Shown here: positions 28,002 through 37,175 of the stretch, piece by piece
How positions within the stretch are numbered: position 1 is the stretch's first letter
Layout of the letters: each line of letters opens with the position of its first letter
DNA from: Verrucomicrobia bacterium Tous-C9LFEB
GTDB taxonomy: Bacteria > Verrucomicrobiota > Verrucomicrobiia > Methylacidiphilales > UBA1321
Length of the DNA: 64,000 bases
Assembly (NCBI GenBank): GCA_002304345.1
Contig: NEUU01000017.1
Coordinates: forward strand, 1-64,000
Reading direction: 5' to 3'
Notes under the pieces: generated by a model
What the model saw: only the letters and a program-made list of their open reading frames with translations
The model's database searches: none
Told to the model about the DNA's origin: nothing
Program-made: the position numbers and the translations under genes

Positions 28002-30296
28002 TTAGTTTACTGCTTCGACTTCGGGCTGTTTCTGAAATGACTTGAGATCGTGTTCGAGCAATTCCATTTCGCTCAAGCTGATGAGATAGGCCAGGGTGGA
28101 TTCCGCGCCTTGATTTTGATTCACGCGGTCGATGTGCAAGCCGTCGCAGCAGCCGCCGGTCTTGGGATCATAGAGTGGCAGGCCAAGATCGTTTCGTCCG
28201 AGAAACCACTCGAATGCGGTGCGGGCTTCATCCTGCCAGAAGGTGTCTTTGGTGGAGCGGTAGGCTTCGAGACAGGCCGAGATCGTGGCATGAGCTTCGA
28301 TCGGTTGCTGGTCGAATTTCGCTGCCTTGCCATTGCGGGTATAGAAGCCGTTCGAACCGATGGGGCGAAAGTGACCCTGCGGCGTTTTCTGGACCGAAAC
28401 GAGCCAGCGCAATGAGCGCAGACCGATCTCGTAGGCACGCGAATTATCCGCCCAGCGTCCGGCGAGGATGAGCACTTCAGGCAGACGGGCATTCGCGTAG
28501 GTGAGGGTTTCCTCAAACCACGGCCAATCGTCCGTGGCGACCTTTTCGAACAGGACGATGATTCGCTCCGTCAATGTGTCGCGGATTTGCGCTGCGGGCC
28601 GGTTGCCGCTCAGGCGGCGGAAATATTCGTAGATGCCGAGCAGGGTGAAGGCCCACGCGCGCGGTGACGTGGTGTCGAGAATGGAGGGCAGGGCGCGATC
28701 AAAAAGCTGCGCCGACCACGCTTGCAAGTCGCGGTGATTGGACCGACCCGCGCACGTCCCAAGCGCCCAGAGTGCGCGGCCCTGGCTGTCATCCGAACCT
28801 TCGTCCTCGAGCCAACGCCGGTCGAAACCCATGAAATTGCGGAACCGTTTTTTATCCGGGTTATACGCGTACTGCATGAAGCTGGCGTAGGTTTCGGCCA
28901 GATGATGCAGGTCGCGGCCTTCGACTTCGAGTTCCTCAAGCAGGACCGTCGCGATCAACGCGCGGGCATTGTCATCGATGCAATAGCCATGATGATAATC
29001 GGGCAGGGAATAGATCGCGTGCTGAAAGATCCCGGTCGAATCGGAAAGACGATTGAGATGATCCAGCCGCAGGTCGGGCAACTCGAGCCGGTCCTCGGCC
29101 AGCGTCTTCACCTTGAGACGACGCAGCGACACGCTGGTCGGACTGCGGCGCGCTTTTTCGAAGGACTTCATGTAGAGCTGGGCAGTTTTGCTCCAGACCA
29201 TTTCCCGCCCCATCAGATACGCGCGTTTGCGCATCGCGTGACGCCGGGTGTCGTCCTGCAGGAGCGAGATGATGGCATCCGCCATGGCCTTGGAATCCCC
29301 GAAAGGCACGAGCACGCCGTGATCGTCTTTCAGCAGTTCTGCCGCATGCCAGTAGGGGGTCGAGATGACGGCCTTGCCGCAACCGAACGCATACGCGAGC
29401 GTGCCGGACGTAGTCTGGGCTTCGTTCTGGTACGGGGTGATGTAGAGATCCGCCACGCCGAGGAATTCCTTGAGCTCTTCCAGCTCCACGAAGCGGTTGT
29501 AAAAGCTGATGTGTCGCTTGATGCCGAGATCCTTCGCGAGCCGCTCCAGGCTTAAGCGATACGCTTCGCCATGTTCGCGAACGAGATTGGGGTGCGTTGC
29601 GCCGAGAACGATGTAGACGAGATTCGGGAATACCTTGACCACTGCGGGCAGCGCGCGCAGGACATTCTCGATACCTTTGTTGGGCGAGAGCAGGCCGAAG
29701 GTGAGGAGGACATGCTTGCCCTCCACGTCGAACTGGTCTTTGTAAAAGTTCGGGTCGACGAATGGCATATCCGGAATGCCGTGGGGAATCAGATCAATTT
29801 TCTCCGGCGGCACGCCGTAGATCTTTTGCAGCATCGAGCGGCCATGCTCGGTCATCACCACGAGTCGCGCGGAGAGCACGGACAGCTCTTGCAAGACGCG
29901 GCGTTGGTCAACGCTCGGTTCCTGCAGGATCGTGTGCAGCGTGGTGACCACGGGGATGCGCAGATCGCGCAACAGGGCGAGGATAAAGCTGCCTGAGGGG
30001 CCGCCATAGATGCCGTACTCATGTTGGAGGCAGACGATGTCAGCGTTGCTGAAATTCAGGTAATCGGCGGTGCGACGATAGGAATCGAGGTCGTTCTCGT
30101 TGAATTCGAAACGCGCTTCGTCCGGATACTCGTACCCGGTGGTAATGTCATTGACCGGAGCGACGAAACTTTCGATCTGGGGATAACCCTCCGTGAGGGC
30201 ACTTCGCAGATCGGCCGTGAAGGTGGCAATACCGCATTTGCGGGGAAGGTAATCGCCAATAAGGGCAATTTTCTTGATTTCTGAAGCAGGGTGCAT
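28002..30296 (-). CDS. GT4-family glycosyltransferase fused to C-terminal alpha-barrel domain
   Basis: 764 aa. Residues about 5-400 form a GT-B, GT4-type transferase: KIALIGDYLPRKCGIATFTADL, ADIVCLQHEYGIYGG, FGLLSPNKGIENVLRALP, and a sugar-nucleotide loop NEAQTTSGTLAYAFGCGKAVIST, in which the second Glu of the usual EX7E motif is not seen. From about 410 to the end lies an (alpha/alpha)-barrel-like region with CIDDNARALIATVLLEE, WPWFEETLTYANARLPE and a tail. Start ATG 30296 has AAAGGA upstream. It lies directly upstream of GH130, with which it is presumably co-transcribed. The product is probably an intracellular or surface mannose-type polymer or oligosaccharide. Confidence 0.85.
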   Translation of the reverse strand: MHPASEIKKIALIGDYLPRKCGIATFTADLRSALTEGYPQIESFVAPVNDITTGYEYPDEARFEFNENDLDSYRRTADYLNFSNADIVCLQHEYGIYGGPSGSFILALLRDLRIPVVTTLHTILQEPSVDQRRVLQELSVLSARLVVMTEHGRSMLQKIYGVPPEKIDLIPHGIPDMPFVDPNFYKDQFDVEGKHVLLTFGLLSPNKGIENVLRALPAVVKVFPNLVYIVLGATHPNLVREHGEAYRLSLERLAKDLGIKRHISFYNRFVELEELKEFLGVADLYITPYQNEAQTTSGTLAYAFGCGKAVISTPYWHAAELLKDDHGVLVPFGDSKAMADAIISLLQDDTRRHAMRKRAYLMGREMVWSKTAQLYMKSFEKARRSPTSVSLRRLKVKTLAEDRLELPDLRLDHLNRLSDSTGIFQHAIYSLPDYHHGYCIDDNARALIATVLLEELEVEGRDLHHLAETYASFMQYAYNPDKKRFRNFMGFDRRWLEDEGSDDSQGRALWALGTCAGRSNHRDLQAWSAQLFDRALPSILDTTSPRAWAFTLLGIYEYFRRLSGNRPAAQIRDTLTERIIVLFEKVATDDWPWFEETLTYANARLPEVLILAGRWADNSRAYEIGLRSLRWLVSVQKTPQGHFRPIGSNGFYTRNGKAAKFDQQPIEAHATISACLEAYRSTKDTFWQDEARTAFEWFLGRNDLGLPLYDPKTGGCCDGLHIDRVNQNQGAESTLAYLISLSEMELLEHDLKSFQKQPEVEAVN

Positions 30297-30531
30297 CGGG
30301 TCCTTTCGTTGACGTGGCCAATTTCCAGTCACGCAGATGTTGTGCCGCGAGGGGCACGTATCTTATTGCCTACAGGCCGATTGAGCGCCTGATCAGAAAG
30401 CAGACGCTCGCTGAACCTGATGAAGATTCTGCTCTTCGCAACGGACTTTGTCTATAGGTTCCCGAAGAACTCTTGCGATTTGCAAGGGGGCGGAGCTGGA
30501 CGATTCGCAAAATGCGACGACAAAGCGGGGA

Positions 30532-31623
30532 CTAATTGAGCAACGTGTACCAGTTATTGCGCTGGTGCGGAGCATAGCCCATCTCGCGAATGAGGCGTTG
30601 AATTTCCTGCACGGTGAGGTGGAACGTGGTGCCTGCTGACGAGACCACGTTTTCTTCCATCATCACGCTACCGAAATCGTTCGCGCCGAATTGGAGGGCG
30701 AGCTGACCGATCTTCGGCCCCTGCGTCACCCAACTGGCTTGCACATTCGGGAAGTTATCCAGAAAGATGCGTGCCAATGCCTGCATGCGGAGGTATTCGT
30801 GCGAGCCGACGGGCGTGGCCTTGAGGACGGTATTCTCGGGTTGGAAGGTCCAGCAGATGAACGCGGTGAAACCCTTCGTCTCGTCCTGCAAGTCGCGCAG
30901 GCGGGTGAGGTGTTCGATGCGGTCTTCCATCGTTTCCACGTGACCGAACATCATGGTCGCGGAGGAGTTTAATCCCTGACGATGCGCCTGCCGCATGACT
31001 TCGAGCCATGCATCGGATTTGCACTTCAGCGGGGCAATGCGGTCGCGCACGCGGTCGACGAGAATCTCACCGCCGCCGCCCGGAATGGAGCCGAGGCCGG
31101 CTTCCTTGAATTTCGCAATGACTTCGGCGATCGACATGCCGAAGACCTCGGCGAAGTGGTTGAACTCGGGCGGAGAAAATCCGTGGATGTTAATCGTCGG
31201 ATGATGGCTGCGGAGATACGCGAGCATCTCGAGGTAGTAATCGATCTTGAGCTTCGGATGATGGCCACCCTGCAGCAGGACTTGCGTGCCGCCGAGAGAC
31301 TCGAGTTCGCGGATCTTGACGCTGAGTTGCTCGTGATTGAGCACGTAATGGTCGTCGTCCTTTTCTGTGCGATAGAACGCGCAGAATTTGCAATAGACGT
31401 TGCAGACGTTGGTGTAATTGATGTTGCGGTCGATCAGGTACGTGACGATCTCGTTGCCCTGGCCGTCATAGGCGGGGGCCTTGATGGCGCGACGGCGGGC
31501 GTCCGCGAGCGCGCCGAGTTCGTGTAGCGGCGCGTAGGCGAGGTCGAGGGCTTCGGCGGGAGTGATGCGTTCTCCGGCGAGGACTTTGCTTTTGGTTTCA
31601 GCGTTGAGCAGGGGCTGGATCAT
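30532..31623 (-). CDS. mqnC: Cyclic dehypoxanthinyl futalosine synthase (radical SAM)
   Basis: 363 aa. It closes the ring of dehypoxanthine futalosine in the futalosine route to menaquinone. The radical-SAM cysteines are in CNVYCKFCAFYR (CxxxCxxC), followed by LQGGHHPKL and GGGGEILVDRVRDRIAP. ATG 31623 is used; the frame is open to 31686 but that part is not conserved-looking. It is last of the minus-strand run ubiX-ubiA-mqnE-mqnA-mqnC. mqnB and mqnD are not in the window. Confidence 0.93.
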   Translation of the reverse strand: MIQPLLNAETKSKVLAGERITPAEALDLAYAPLHELGALADARRRAIKAPAYDGQGNEIVTYLIDRNINYTNVCNVYCKFCAFYRTEKDDDHYVLNHEQLSVKIRELESLGGTQVLLQGGHHPKLKIDYYLEMLAYLRSHHPTINIHGFSPPEFNHFAEVFGMSIAEVIAKFKEAGLGSIPGGGGEILVDRVRDRIAPLKCKSDAWLEVMRQAHRQGLNSSATMMFGHVETMEDRIEHLTRLRDLQDETKGFTAFICWTFQPENTVLKATPVGSHEYLRMQALARIFLDNFPNVQASWVTQGPKIGQLALQFGANDFGSVMMEENVVSSAGTTFHLTVQEIQRLIREMGYAPHQRNNWYTLLN

Positions 31624-31643
31624 GGCGGTGAGGGGTGGAGGAA

Positions 31644-32495
31644 TTATATCCAGTGCAGTTTGGGGAGAGCAGGAATAAGGCCGCATTCGAGCAGATGCTG
31701 GGCGAAGCAGACGATACCGCGTTTCTCTTCGAGGCCAATTTCAAAGCGAACGTTTTTGGTGAGGTAATGGTATTCCTCGGGCGTGGCAGCGATCTCCGCT
31801 CGGGCTGCCATGCCACGCACAGCGGCTTCGCGCAAGGCTTGGGCGATGGAACGATTGCCGACCTTCGGGTGCATGGCCCAGACGGCAAAGACGAAGGGTA
31901 GCTTGGTTAGTTGATACCAGGCGGCGCCGAGGTCGAGCACTTGCTCGTCGGGATGTTGTTTGCGGTATGCCATGGCCTGATCGCCGATCCAGAGATGGGC
32001 GTCCGCCGGAGCATCCGTGGGGAGAAATTCGACGGGATGCTTGAGCATCTTGCGCATGAGCACGCGAATCAAAGCGGCGGAAGTTTTGGAAGCGCTATCG
32101 AGCGCGATGGTCTTGATCTGTGCGAAAGGGCAGCGGTGAACAAGAATGACGCTGTAAACGGGGCCACGGCTGGTGACGCCGTAGCCATCGACGATCTGGT
32201 AGGTGGGATGTTCGAGACACTCCATGATCGGGACATTGGCCACGTCGAGTTTGTGATCGCGCAATTGCTGGGCGATTTCCGTCGGATGACCATACACCAC
32301 GTCATCACCGAGTGTGTGGCAGAGAGGCTTAGCGTTGAGATAGCGAACGCAGCCGACGCGCGGCAGGGTGAAATTAGCGGAGGTGAAAATGTCCGGCAGC
32401 GGAATGGTCGGTGGACGCGAACTCTTCTTCGGCACGGGCCGACGCGACGCTTCGGGGGCGGCGAGAGTTTTCATTTTCTTGGGAGGCTTGTCCAC
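31644..32495 (-). CDS. mqnA: Chorismate dehydratase (futalosine pathway)
   Basis: 283 aa with a basic, Pro-rich leader of about 35 residues before the family start FTLPRVGCVRYLNAKPL. MqnA removes water from chorismate to give 3-enolpyruvyl-benzoate, the entry to futalosine menaquinone synthesis. Other blocks: VANVPIMECLEHPTYQIVDGYGV, LDSASKTSAALIRVLM and WIGDQAMAYR. GTG 32495 and ATG 32474 are both possible starts, and neither has a strong SD. It stands between mqnE and mqnC, the expected partners. Confidence 0.92.
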   Translation of the reverse strand: MDKPPKKMKTLAAPEASRRPVPKKSSRPPTIPLPDIFTSANFTLPRVGCVRYLNAKPLCHTLGDDVVYGHPTEIAQQLRDHKLDVANVPIMECLEHPTYQIVDGYGVTSRGPVYSVILVHRCPFAQIKTIALDSASKTSAALIRVLMRKMLKHPVEFLPTDAPADAHLWIGDQAMAYRKQHPDEQVLDLGAAWYQLTKLPFVFAVWAMHPKVGNRSIAQALREAAVRGMAARAEIAATPEEYHYLTKNVRFEIGLEEKRGIVCFAQHLLECGLIPALPKLHWI

Positions 32496-32522
32496 GGAGT
32501 TATTTTTCGGAAATGGAGTCGA

Positions 32523-33668
32523 TCAGACCACCGCACCTTCCGGCAGGTCAAGCTGGGCCGGAGGGAGTTCTTCGCCGATGACTTCGTAAAAGGTATTGCG
32601 CTGGCGCGGCACGCGACCAGTCTCGCGAATGGCTTTTTCGAGCGCCGCCGTGCTCTGCTCCTGCGGCGTTTTCGATCCGGCCATATGGAAAATCTTTTCC
32701 TGCTGGATCGTGCCATGGAGATCGTCCACCCCGTAGCTCAGGGCGATCTGCGCCGTGGCCAATCCCATGCTCACCCAATAGGCGGTGATATGGTCGAAGT
32801 TGTCGAGGTAGATGCGGCAGATCGCCAGCGTGCGAAGGTCTTCGAAAGCCGACGCGCGGTGGAGATTGAGATGCGAGAGCGCGTTGTTATCCGGTTCGTA
32901 AGCGAAGGGAACGATGGCGGTGAAACCATGCGTTTTGTCCTGCAGTTCGCGCAACCGGCGCAAGTGGTCGATGCGTTGGGCCGGAGTTTCGATATGTCCG
33001 TAAAGCATCGTGCAGGTGCTGCGCATGCCGAGTTGATGCCACGTGCGATGGACTTCGAGCCATTCCTCGGCCGTTTCCTTGCCCCGGCAGATTTGATCGC
33101 GGACGGCGGGATCGAAAATTTCCGCACCACCACCAGTGAGTGAATCGAGGCCCGCGGCGCGGAGAATCTCAAGCGTCTCGCGGATTGGCTTCTTCGCCAC
33201 GCGTTCGGCGAGGTGACGGATTTCGATGGCGGTAAAGGCTTTTACGGTGAGCTTGGGGCAAGCGGTCTTGAGCTCACGGATCATGCTCGTGTAGTAATCG
33301 AATGGGAGCTTCGGATGCAGTCCGCCGACGATGTGGACTTCCGTGACGCCGCGATCATACGCCTCGCGCGTTTGCTTCACCATTTCCTCGATGTCGTACA
33401 GGAAGGCACCATCCTGTTTCGGTTTGCGGGCGAAGGCGCAGAACTGGCAGGAGAGAATGCAGACGTTGGAGTAGTTGATGTAGAGATTGAAAACGTAGGT
33501 GGCGACGTTGCCATGCTTGCGCTCACGCACGTGGTTGGCCAGCAATCCAAGAACATGGAGATCGTGACAGGCGTAAAGACGCGCCGCATCCTCGTCTGAA
33601 ATACGTTGCCCGGCGAAAACTTTTTCACCGATATCTTCAATTCCTGCTCGTTTTAATAGCTCATCCAT
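32523..33668 (-). CDS. mqnE: Aminofutalosine synthase (radical SAM)
   Basis: 381 aa. It joins 3-enolpyruvyl-benzoate to the adenosyl moiety of SAM to make 6-amino-6-deoxyfutalosine. Cluster cysteines: NVCILSCQFCAFARKP. Other motifs are VHIVGGLHPKLPFDYY and GGGAEIFDPAVRDQIC. ATG 33668 (MDELLKRAG) is the start and overlaps the prenyltransferase stop by 16 bp. It is paralogous in layout to MqnC, but the CxxxCxxC context and length identify it as MqnE. Confidence 0.93.
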   Translation of the reverse strand: MDELLKRAGIEDIGEKVFAGQRISDEDAARLYACHDLHVLGLLANHVRERKHGNVATYVFNLYINYSNVCILSCQFCAFARKPKQDGAFLYDIEEMVKQTREAYDRGVTEVHIVGGLHPKLPFDYYTSMIRELKTACPKLTVKAFTAIEIRHLAERVAKKPIRETLEILRAAGLDSLTGGGAEIFDPAVRDQICRGKETAEEWLEVHRTWHQLGMRSTCTMLYGHIETPAQRIDHLRRLRELQDKTHGFTAIVPFAYEPDNNALSHLNLHRASAFEDLRTLAICRIYLDNFDHITAYWVSMGLATAQIALSYGVDDLHGTIQQEKIFHMAGSKTPQEQSTAALEKAIRETGRVPRQRNTFYEVIGEELPPAQLDLPEGAVV

Positions 33669-34555
33669 ACATCCAAGGCTGTTCCAATGAAGAGCGCGAC
33701 TCCGACGAGCGCGTTCATCTGGAAAAAGGCGACATTGATTTGATCCAGTTTCCCCGTGCGGCTGAGGCGATGCTCGTAAACGAGCGCCCCGGCCACAATG
33801 GCCAGACTGATCCAGTAGGGGACGCTCATCGCGGCCAGCCATCCGAAAACAGCCAAGGCTATCCAGGCTAATATATGAAGCAATGTGGCCATGGCAAGGG
33901 TGGCTTTCACTCCATAACGGGCCGGGAAGGAATGGAGCCCGCTGCGGCGGTCGTGTTCGACATCCTGCGTGGCGTAAATCAGATCAAATCCGAAGACCCA
34001 AAACCAGACCGCTGCGGCGAGACTCCACGGCACAGGCGTGAGCAAGTCACCCGTGACGGCCGCCCACGCGCCCATCGGTGCGGCCGCCAAAGCCAATCCG
34101 AGGAAGGCGTGGGTGTAGGCGGTGAAGCGCTTCGTCAGCGAGTAGCCGAGGATGAGTAGCACGGCGAGGGGGCTGAGCCAGCCGCAGAGCGGATTGATCA
34201 GAATCGACGAGACGACAAACACGGCTGTGGCGAGCGAATAGAGGGCGCATGCCGTGGCGCGGGTGACGAGGGTGGAGCGACGGGCGGTGCGGGGATTCGT
34301 CTTGTCGAACTCCCAGTCGGCCCAGCGATTGAACGCCATGGCGGCTGTGCGGGCTGCGACCATGCAGAGGAGAATGAGGAGAACCGTTCGCAGTGTGGGC
34401 AACCCGTGCGCGGCGACGATCATGGAGATCAGCGCGAAGGGCAGGGCGAAAATCGTGTGGCTGAATTTGATGAACTCCAGCGCGTTGAACAATCCTTGGA
34501 GATTGAAGCAGCACGGGCAAGCCGATGGATTGGGAGACGTCTGCGGAGTGTTCAT
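33653..34555 (-). CDS. UbiA-family prenyltransferase (menaquinone side-chain attachment, MqnP-like)
   Basis: 300 aa, about eight to nine membrane segments. The two Asp-rich motifs are present: NRWADWEFDKTNPRTARR (NDxxDxxxD type) and YATQDVEHDRRSG (DxxxD). Family members attach a polyprenyl chain to an aromatic acid. In this operon the acceptor should be the 1,4-dihydroxy-6-naphthoate of the futalosine route. An N-terminal Cys pair (PCCF) is unusual. Its start overlaps the ubiX stop by ATGA, and its end overlaps mqnE. Confidence 0.9.
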   Translation of the reverse strand: MNTPQTSPNPSACPCCFNLQGLFNALEFIKFSHTIFALPFALISMIVAAHGLPTLRTVLLILLCMVAARTAAMAFNRWADWEFDKTNPRTARRSTLVTRATACALYSLATAVFVVSSILINPLCGWLSPLAVLLILGYSLTKRFTAYTHAFLGLALAAAPMGAWAAVTGDLLTPVPWSLAAAVWFWVFGFDLIYATQDVEHDRRSGLHSFPARYGVKATLAMATLLHILAWIALAVFGWLAAMSVPYWISLAIVAGALVYEHRLSRTGKLDQINVAFFQMNALVGVALFIGTALDVWMSY

Positions 34556-35118
34556 TCGGGGCTCTCCGTCGGTTGTTTCCAGCGCTTGATCAAATCATGA
34601 GTCACGCCAAGATGATCAAGCACCCGCGCGACGACGGTGTCGGCGATCTCGCTCACGGTTTGTGGGCGATGATAGAAAGAGGGCATCGCGGGAATCAGGG
34701 TGGTTCCCGCTTCCAGCAGGGTGACCACGTTGCGGGCCTGAATCAAATTCCACGGCGTCTCGCGCGGCACGATGATCAGCTTACGCTTTTCCTTGAGGAA
34801 CACATCAGCGGCGCGAGTGATCGTGCTATCGGAATACCCGTGCGCGATGCGGCCCAGCGTGCCCATCGAGCAGGGAATGATTACCATGGCGTCGAACTTG
34901 GCTGAGCCGCTCACGAAGGGGACATCCATCGTTTTGTCTCCCACCGTGGTGAAGGCCGGGGAAATTTGCAGGCCGCCGTCGAGTTCCGTCTCAGCCACTT
35001 GCCGGGCATAGGGACTCAGGCAGACATGAACGTCGTGGGCTTCCGGGCGCAAAGCCTCCAACAGCCGCTGCGCGTAGATCGCGCCGCTCGCACCGGTAAT
35101 GGCCACAACAAGTTTCAT
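34552..35118 (-). CDS. ubiX: UbiX-like flavin prenyltransferase
   Basis: 188 aa. It adds a dimethylallyl group to FMN, making prenyl-FMN for UbiD-type decarboxylases. Motifs: VVAITGASGAIYAQRLLE, FVSGSAKFDAMVIIPCSMGTLGRIAHGYSDSTITRAADVFLKEKRKLIIVPRETPWN. Placed first in the menaquinone operon, it would serve a UbiD-like (MqnL) decarboxylase that removes the naphthoate carboxyl. No ubiD/mqnL gene is in the window. Confidence 0.93.
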   Translation of the reverse strand: MKLVVAITGASGAIYAQRLLEALRPEAHDVHVCLSPYARQVAETELDGGLQISPAFTTVGDKTMDVPFVSGSAKFDAMVIIPCSMGTLGRIAHGYSDSTITRAADVFLKEKRKLIIVPRETPWNLIQARNVVTLLEAGTTLIPAMPSFYHRPQTVSEIADTVVARVLDHLGVTHDLIKRWKQPTESPE

Positions 35119-35221
35119 GGAGGGAAATGTCCGGTGATCGAATAGACAATCGCCAGAAGAAACAGGTTGCCAGAGCTTGGCTCATCAATCAAGGACGCTC
35201 AAGTGTCCTTACGTTCTCCTG

Positions 35222-35989
35222 CTACTCCAAAAAATGCGAACGCACTGCGGGCGGAACGTCATGAAGATCAAGCAGCGTGAGGAAATCGATCGTCTTGAAG
35301 GCGCGATCGATGGCCGGGCGACCGCAAATTTTGGCCCCAATTCCGAGATAAGCGCGCATCAGGCGGGGAAGCGGTGGGTAATCGCCCGGAATTTCCACAA
35401 CCGGCCGCAGTCCATGACCGGGGAGTGGCGCGGTCTGTAACTCTTCCCGTATGAGGTGAGACGCTGCCAGTTCGGCATACATCGCCTCGCCGTAAGCTTC
35501 GTCCTGTGTCGTGAGAGAACTGCAGCCAATAAGATAGCGGCAATTTCGCGCCTGCGCATAACGCGCGATGCCGCGCCAGAGCAGGTGAAGCACGGAGAGA
35601 TTGCGGTGGGCGGCGTGGACGCAGGCACGGCCCACTTCGATGAGTTCATGACGAATCGGTTCGTACGGGGCGAAGAAGAATTCCTGCGCGCTGTAGTAAC
35701 CTTCTTGCGCCAGTGCAAGCATGCCGGTTTGCAGTCGGTAAGTTCCCACGATGTGACCGCTGGAGCGGTGTTCCACGAGGAGATGATCGCAGTAGGGATC
35801 AAACTTGTCAGCGTCGCGGCCCGAGCTTTCTGAACTGCTCAACCCTTCGTGAAGTTCCACATTGAAAACCTGATAGCGAAGTCGTTGGGAGGCGTGGAGA
35901 TCCTCCAGGGAGGTGGCTAACCGGAGAGTATAAACGGAGGTGGAGAGTATCGGGGCGGAGTGGGCTGGGGGAGTCGAGGTTTTCGTCAT
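35222..35989 (-). CDS. olsB: OlsB-type ornithine N-acyltransferase (GNAT)
   Basis: 255 aa. OlsB transfers a 3-hydroxyacyl group from ACP to ornithine, the first step of phosphorus-free ornithine lipids. The family hallmark is the Asp-Pro-Tyr-Cys-Asp-His block (FDPYCDHLLVEH), followed by VGTYRLQTG, LIEVGRACVHAAHRNLSVLHLLWRGI and YLIGCSSL. The second acyltransferase (OlsA) does not adjoin it. Start ATG 35989 has AGGA seven bases upstream; 40 more codons are open upstream but unlike the family. It is a likely membrane-lipid enzyme, though hemolysin-like GNAT relatives exist. Confidence 0.82.
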   Translation of the reverse strand: MTKTSTPPAHSAPILSTSVYTLRLATSLEDLHASQRLRYQVFNVELHEGLSSSESSGRDADKFDPYCDHLLVEHRSSGHIVGTYRLQTGMLALAQEGYYSAQEFFFAPYEPIRHELIEVGRACVHAAHRNLSVLHLLWRGIARYAQARNCRYLIGCSSLTTQDEAYGEAMYAELAASHLIREELQTAPLPGHGLRPVVEIPGDYPPLPRLMRAYLGIGAKICGRPAIDRAFKTIDFLTLLDLHDVPPAVRSHFLE

Positions 35990-36141
35990 GGCTGATTCCT
36001 GAAAGTCAGGAAGATGGCCGCATGCCGTGGAGATTCGGAGGCCGGAGCGTTTCGATTCCGTGACAAAACGCGACCTGAAATCCGGTTGTGGCCTTAACGT
36101 CTTGAGTTGCAATGGAGATGTATTGGGTTTAATTTAGTGGC

Positions 36142-36936
36142 ATGAAGATGGTACAGGGTCGAATCATCTACGTGCTCGCTTTTGTCATGGCCGGTCTGGG
36201 CCTGACTGCGGTTTCAATGTCGGCTGCTCTTTACACGGAGAATTTTACAAATACGACCTCGGGCAATCAGGCCATTTCGACGGTGGGATGGACCGGATAT
36301 TATACTACTTCGGCCACAAATGTTTCCGCCATTGTTATGGGGAGCGGGGCAGATACCTGGGGGCTTTCGAATACATACGGCAATCCCATCGCCAACGGTC
36401 AAGGCTATCTATTCACTCTCAACAGCAGCTATTCGCAACAGATTTTCGCTGCTTATGATAGCACGTTTACGGCCATGGATATGACGGGAACGTCCATTAC
36501 GTGGAATATGGGAAATGCGTCCAATATCCCCAAGATTTATGTGCTGATACAGGTAGCGGGAAGCTGGTACGCCTCAACGACGAGTTTTTCAACGCCTAGC
36601 GGTTACTCGGCGGGTAGTTTTAATAGCGCGACATCCGGCGTGACCTACAGTCTGAATTTCACCACGGATAAAAGCGCGTGGCGGAATTTCACGCTGGTGG
36701 AAAACTCATCAATGGGGTTAGGGGCCGCACTGACTTCCGATCTGCCTTCGAGCTCAATTACGAGCATTGGCTATTTCATCGACTACACCGGCGTAACGGG
36801 TACTGGCAGTGCAGTACGAATCGATACGCTGCAGATCATTCCCGAACCAGTCGTGGCGACCCTCTTGCTCCTTGGAATTGGCTTGGTGAGTGGGAGACAA
36901 TTGCGATCGCGATGGCGTGATCCCGCACCTAGTTAA
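36142..36936 (+). CDS. Exported PEP-CTERM protein
   Basis: 264 aa. It has an N-terminal signal peptide (about 5-29, SAA cleavage area) and a Ser/Thr/Gly-rich, low-Lys body of beta-type sequence. The C-terminal sorting tag IPEPVVATLLLLGIGLVSGRQLRSRWR comprises the Pro-Glu-Pro motif, a hydrophobic helix and an Arg-rich end. EpsH/exosortase processes such tags and sends the protein outward, often to the exopolysaccharide. The body has no recognisable enzyme motif; a role in extracellular matrix is inferred. A strong bidirectional terminator follows. Confidence 0.85.
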   Translation: MKMVQGRIIYVLAFVMAGLGLTAVSMSAALYTENFTNTTSGNQAISTVGWTGYYTTSATNVSAIVMGSGADTWGLSNTYGNPIANGQGYLFTLNSSYSQQIFAAYDSTFTAMDMTGTSITWNMGNASNIPKIYVLIQVAGSWYASTTSFSTPSGYSAGSFNSATSGVTYSLNFTTDKSAWRNFTLVENSSMGLGAALTSDLPSSSITSIGYFIDYTGVTGTGSAVRIDTLQIIPEPVVATLLLLGIGLVSGRQLRSRWRDPAPS

Positions 36937-36947
36937 TTCATAATATG

Positions 36948-36976
36948 AAAAAGGCGGCATTAAGCCGCCTTTTTTG
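36948..36976. terminator. Bidirectional terminator at the host/prophage edge
   Basis: Stem AAAAAGGCGGC / GCCGCCTTTTTT (36948-36958, 36964-36976) with a 5-nt loop. It serves the PEP-CTERM gene and could block minus-strand reading leaving the prophage. Confidence 0.92.
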
Positions 36977-37035
36977 TGCCCGAAAAAGATCAGGCATTAT
37001 GCAAAAAGGGATGATGTTGTAAGGCGGGAGAGGGG

Positions 37036-37063
37036 TGGTGGCTGGGGCCGGGATCGAACCGGC
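37036..37063 (-). other. 3' tRNA fragment, likely prophage attachment site
   Basis: Read on the minus strand, the fragment gives T-stem GCCGG, loop TTCGATC, stem CCGGC, then 3' acceptor strand CCCAGCC and ACCA. A complete tRNA would need 5' GGCTGGG further right on the minus strand; this is not found within 100 bp. It is therefore a partial tRNA. An integrase gene starts 110 bp away, so this is probably the attachment site left by integration into the tRNA 3' end, with the intact tRNA at the far prophage end outside the window. The identity up to 37075 or beyond is not certain. Confidence 0.75.
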
Positions 37064-37175
37064 GAGACGATTCTAGGGGTAATGAGTGGTCAGGAGTGGT
37101 ATCGGCTACACTAGAAGTGGTCACTGTATTGGTTTTTTCTTGGTACGTCATGGTACGGGGGCTATACCCGGCCTT

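Noticed and set aside
37036-37120. Complete tRNA gene
   Set aside because: Only the T-arm, acceptor strand and ACCA are found; no D-arm or matching 5' acceptor GGCTGGG to the right.
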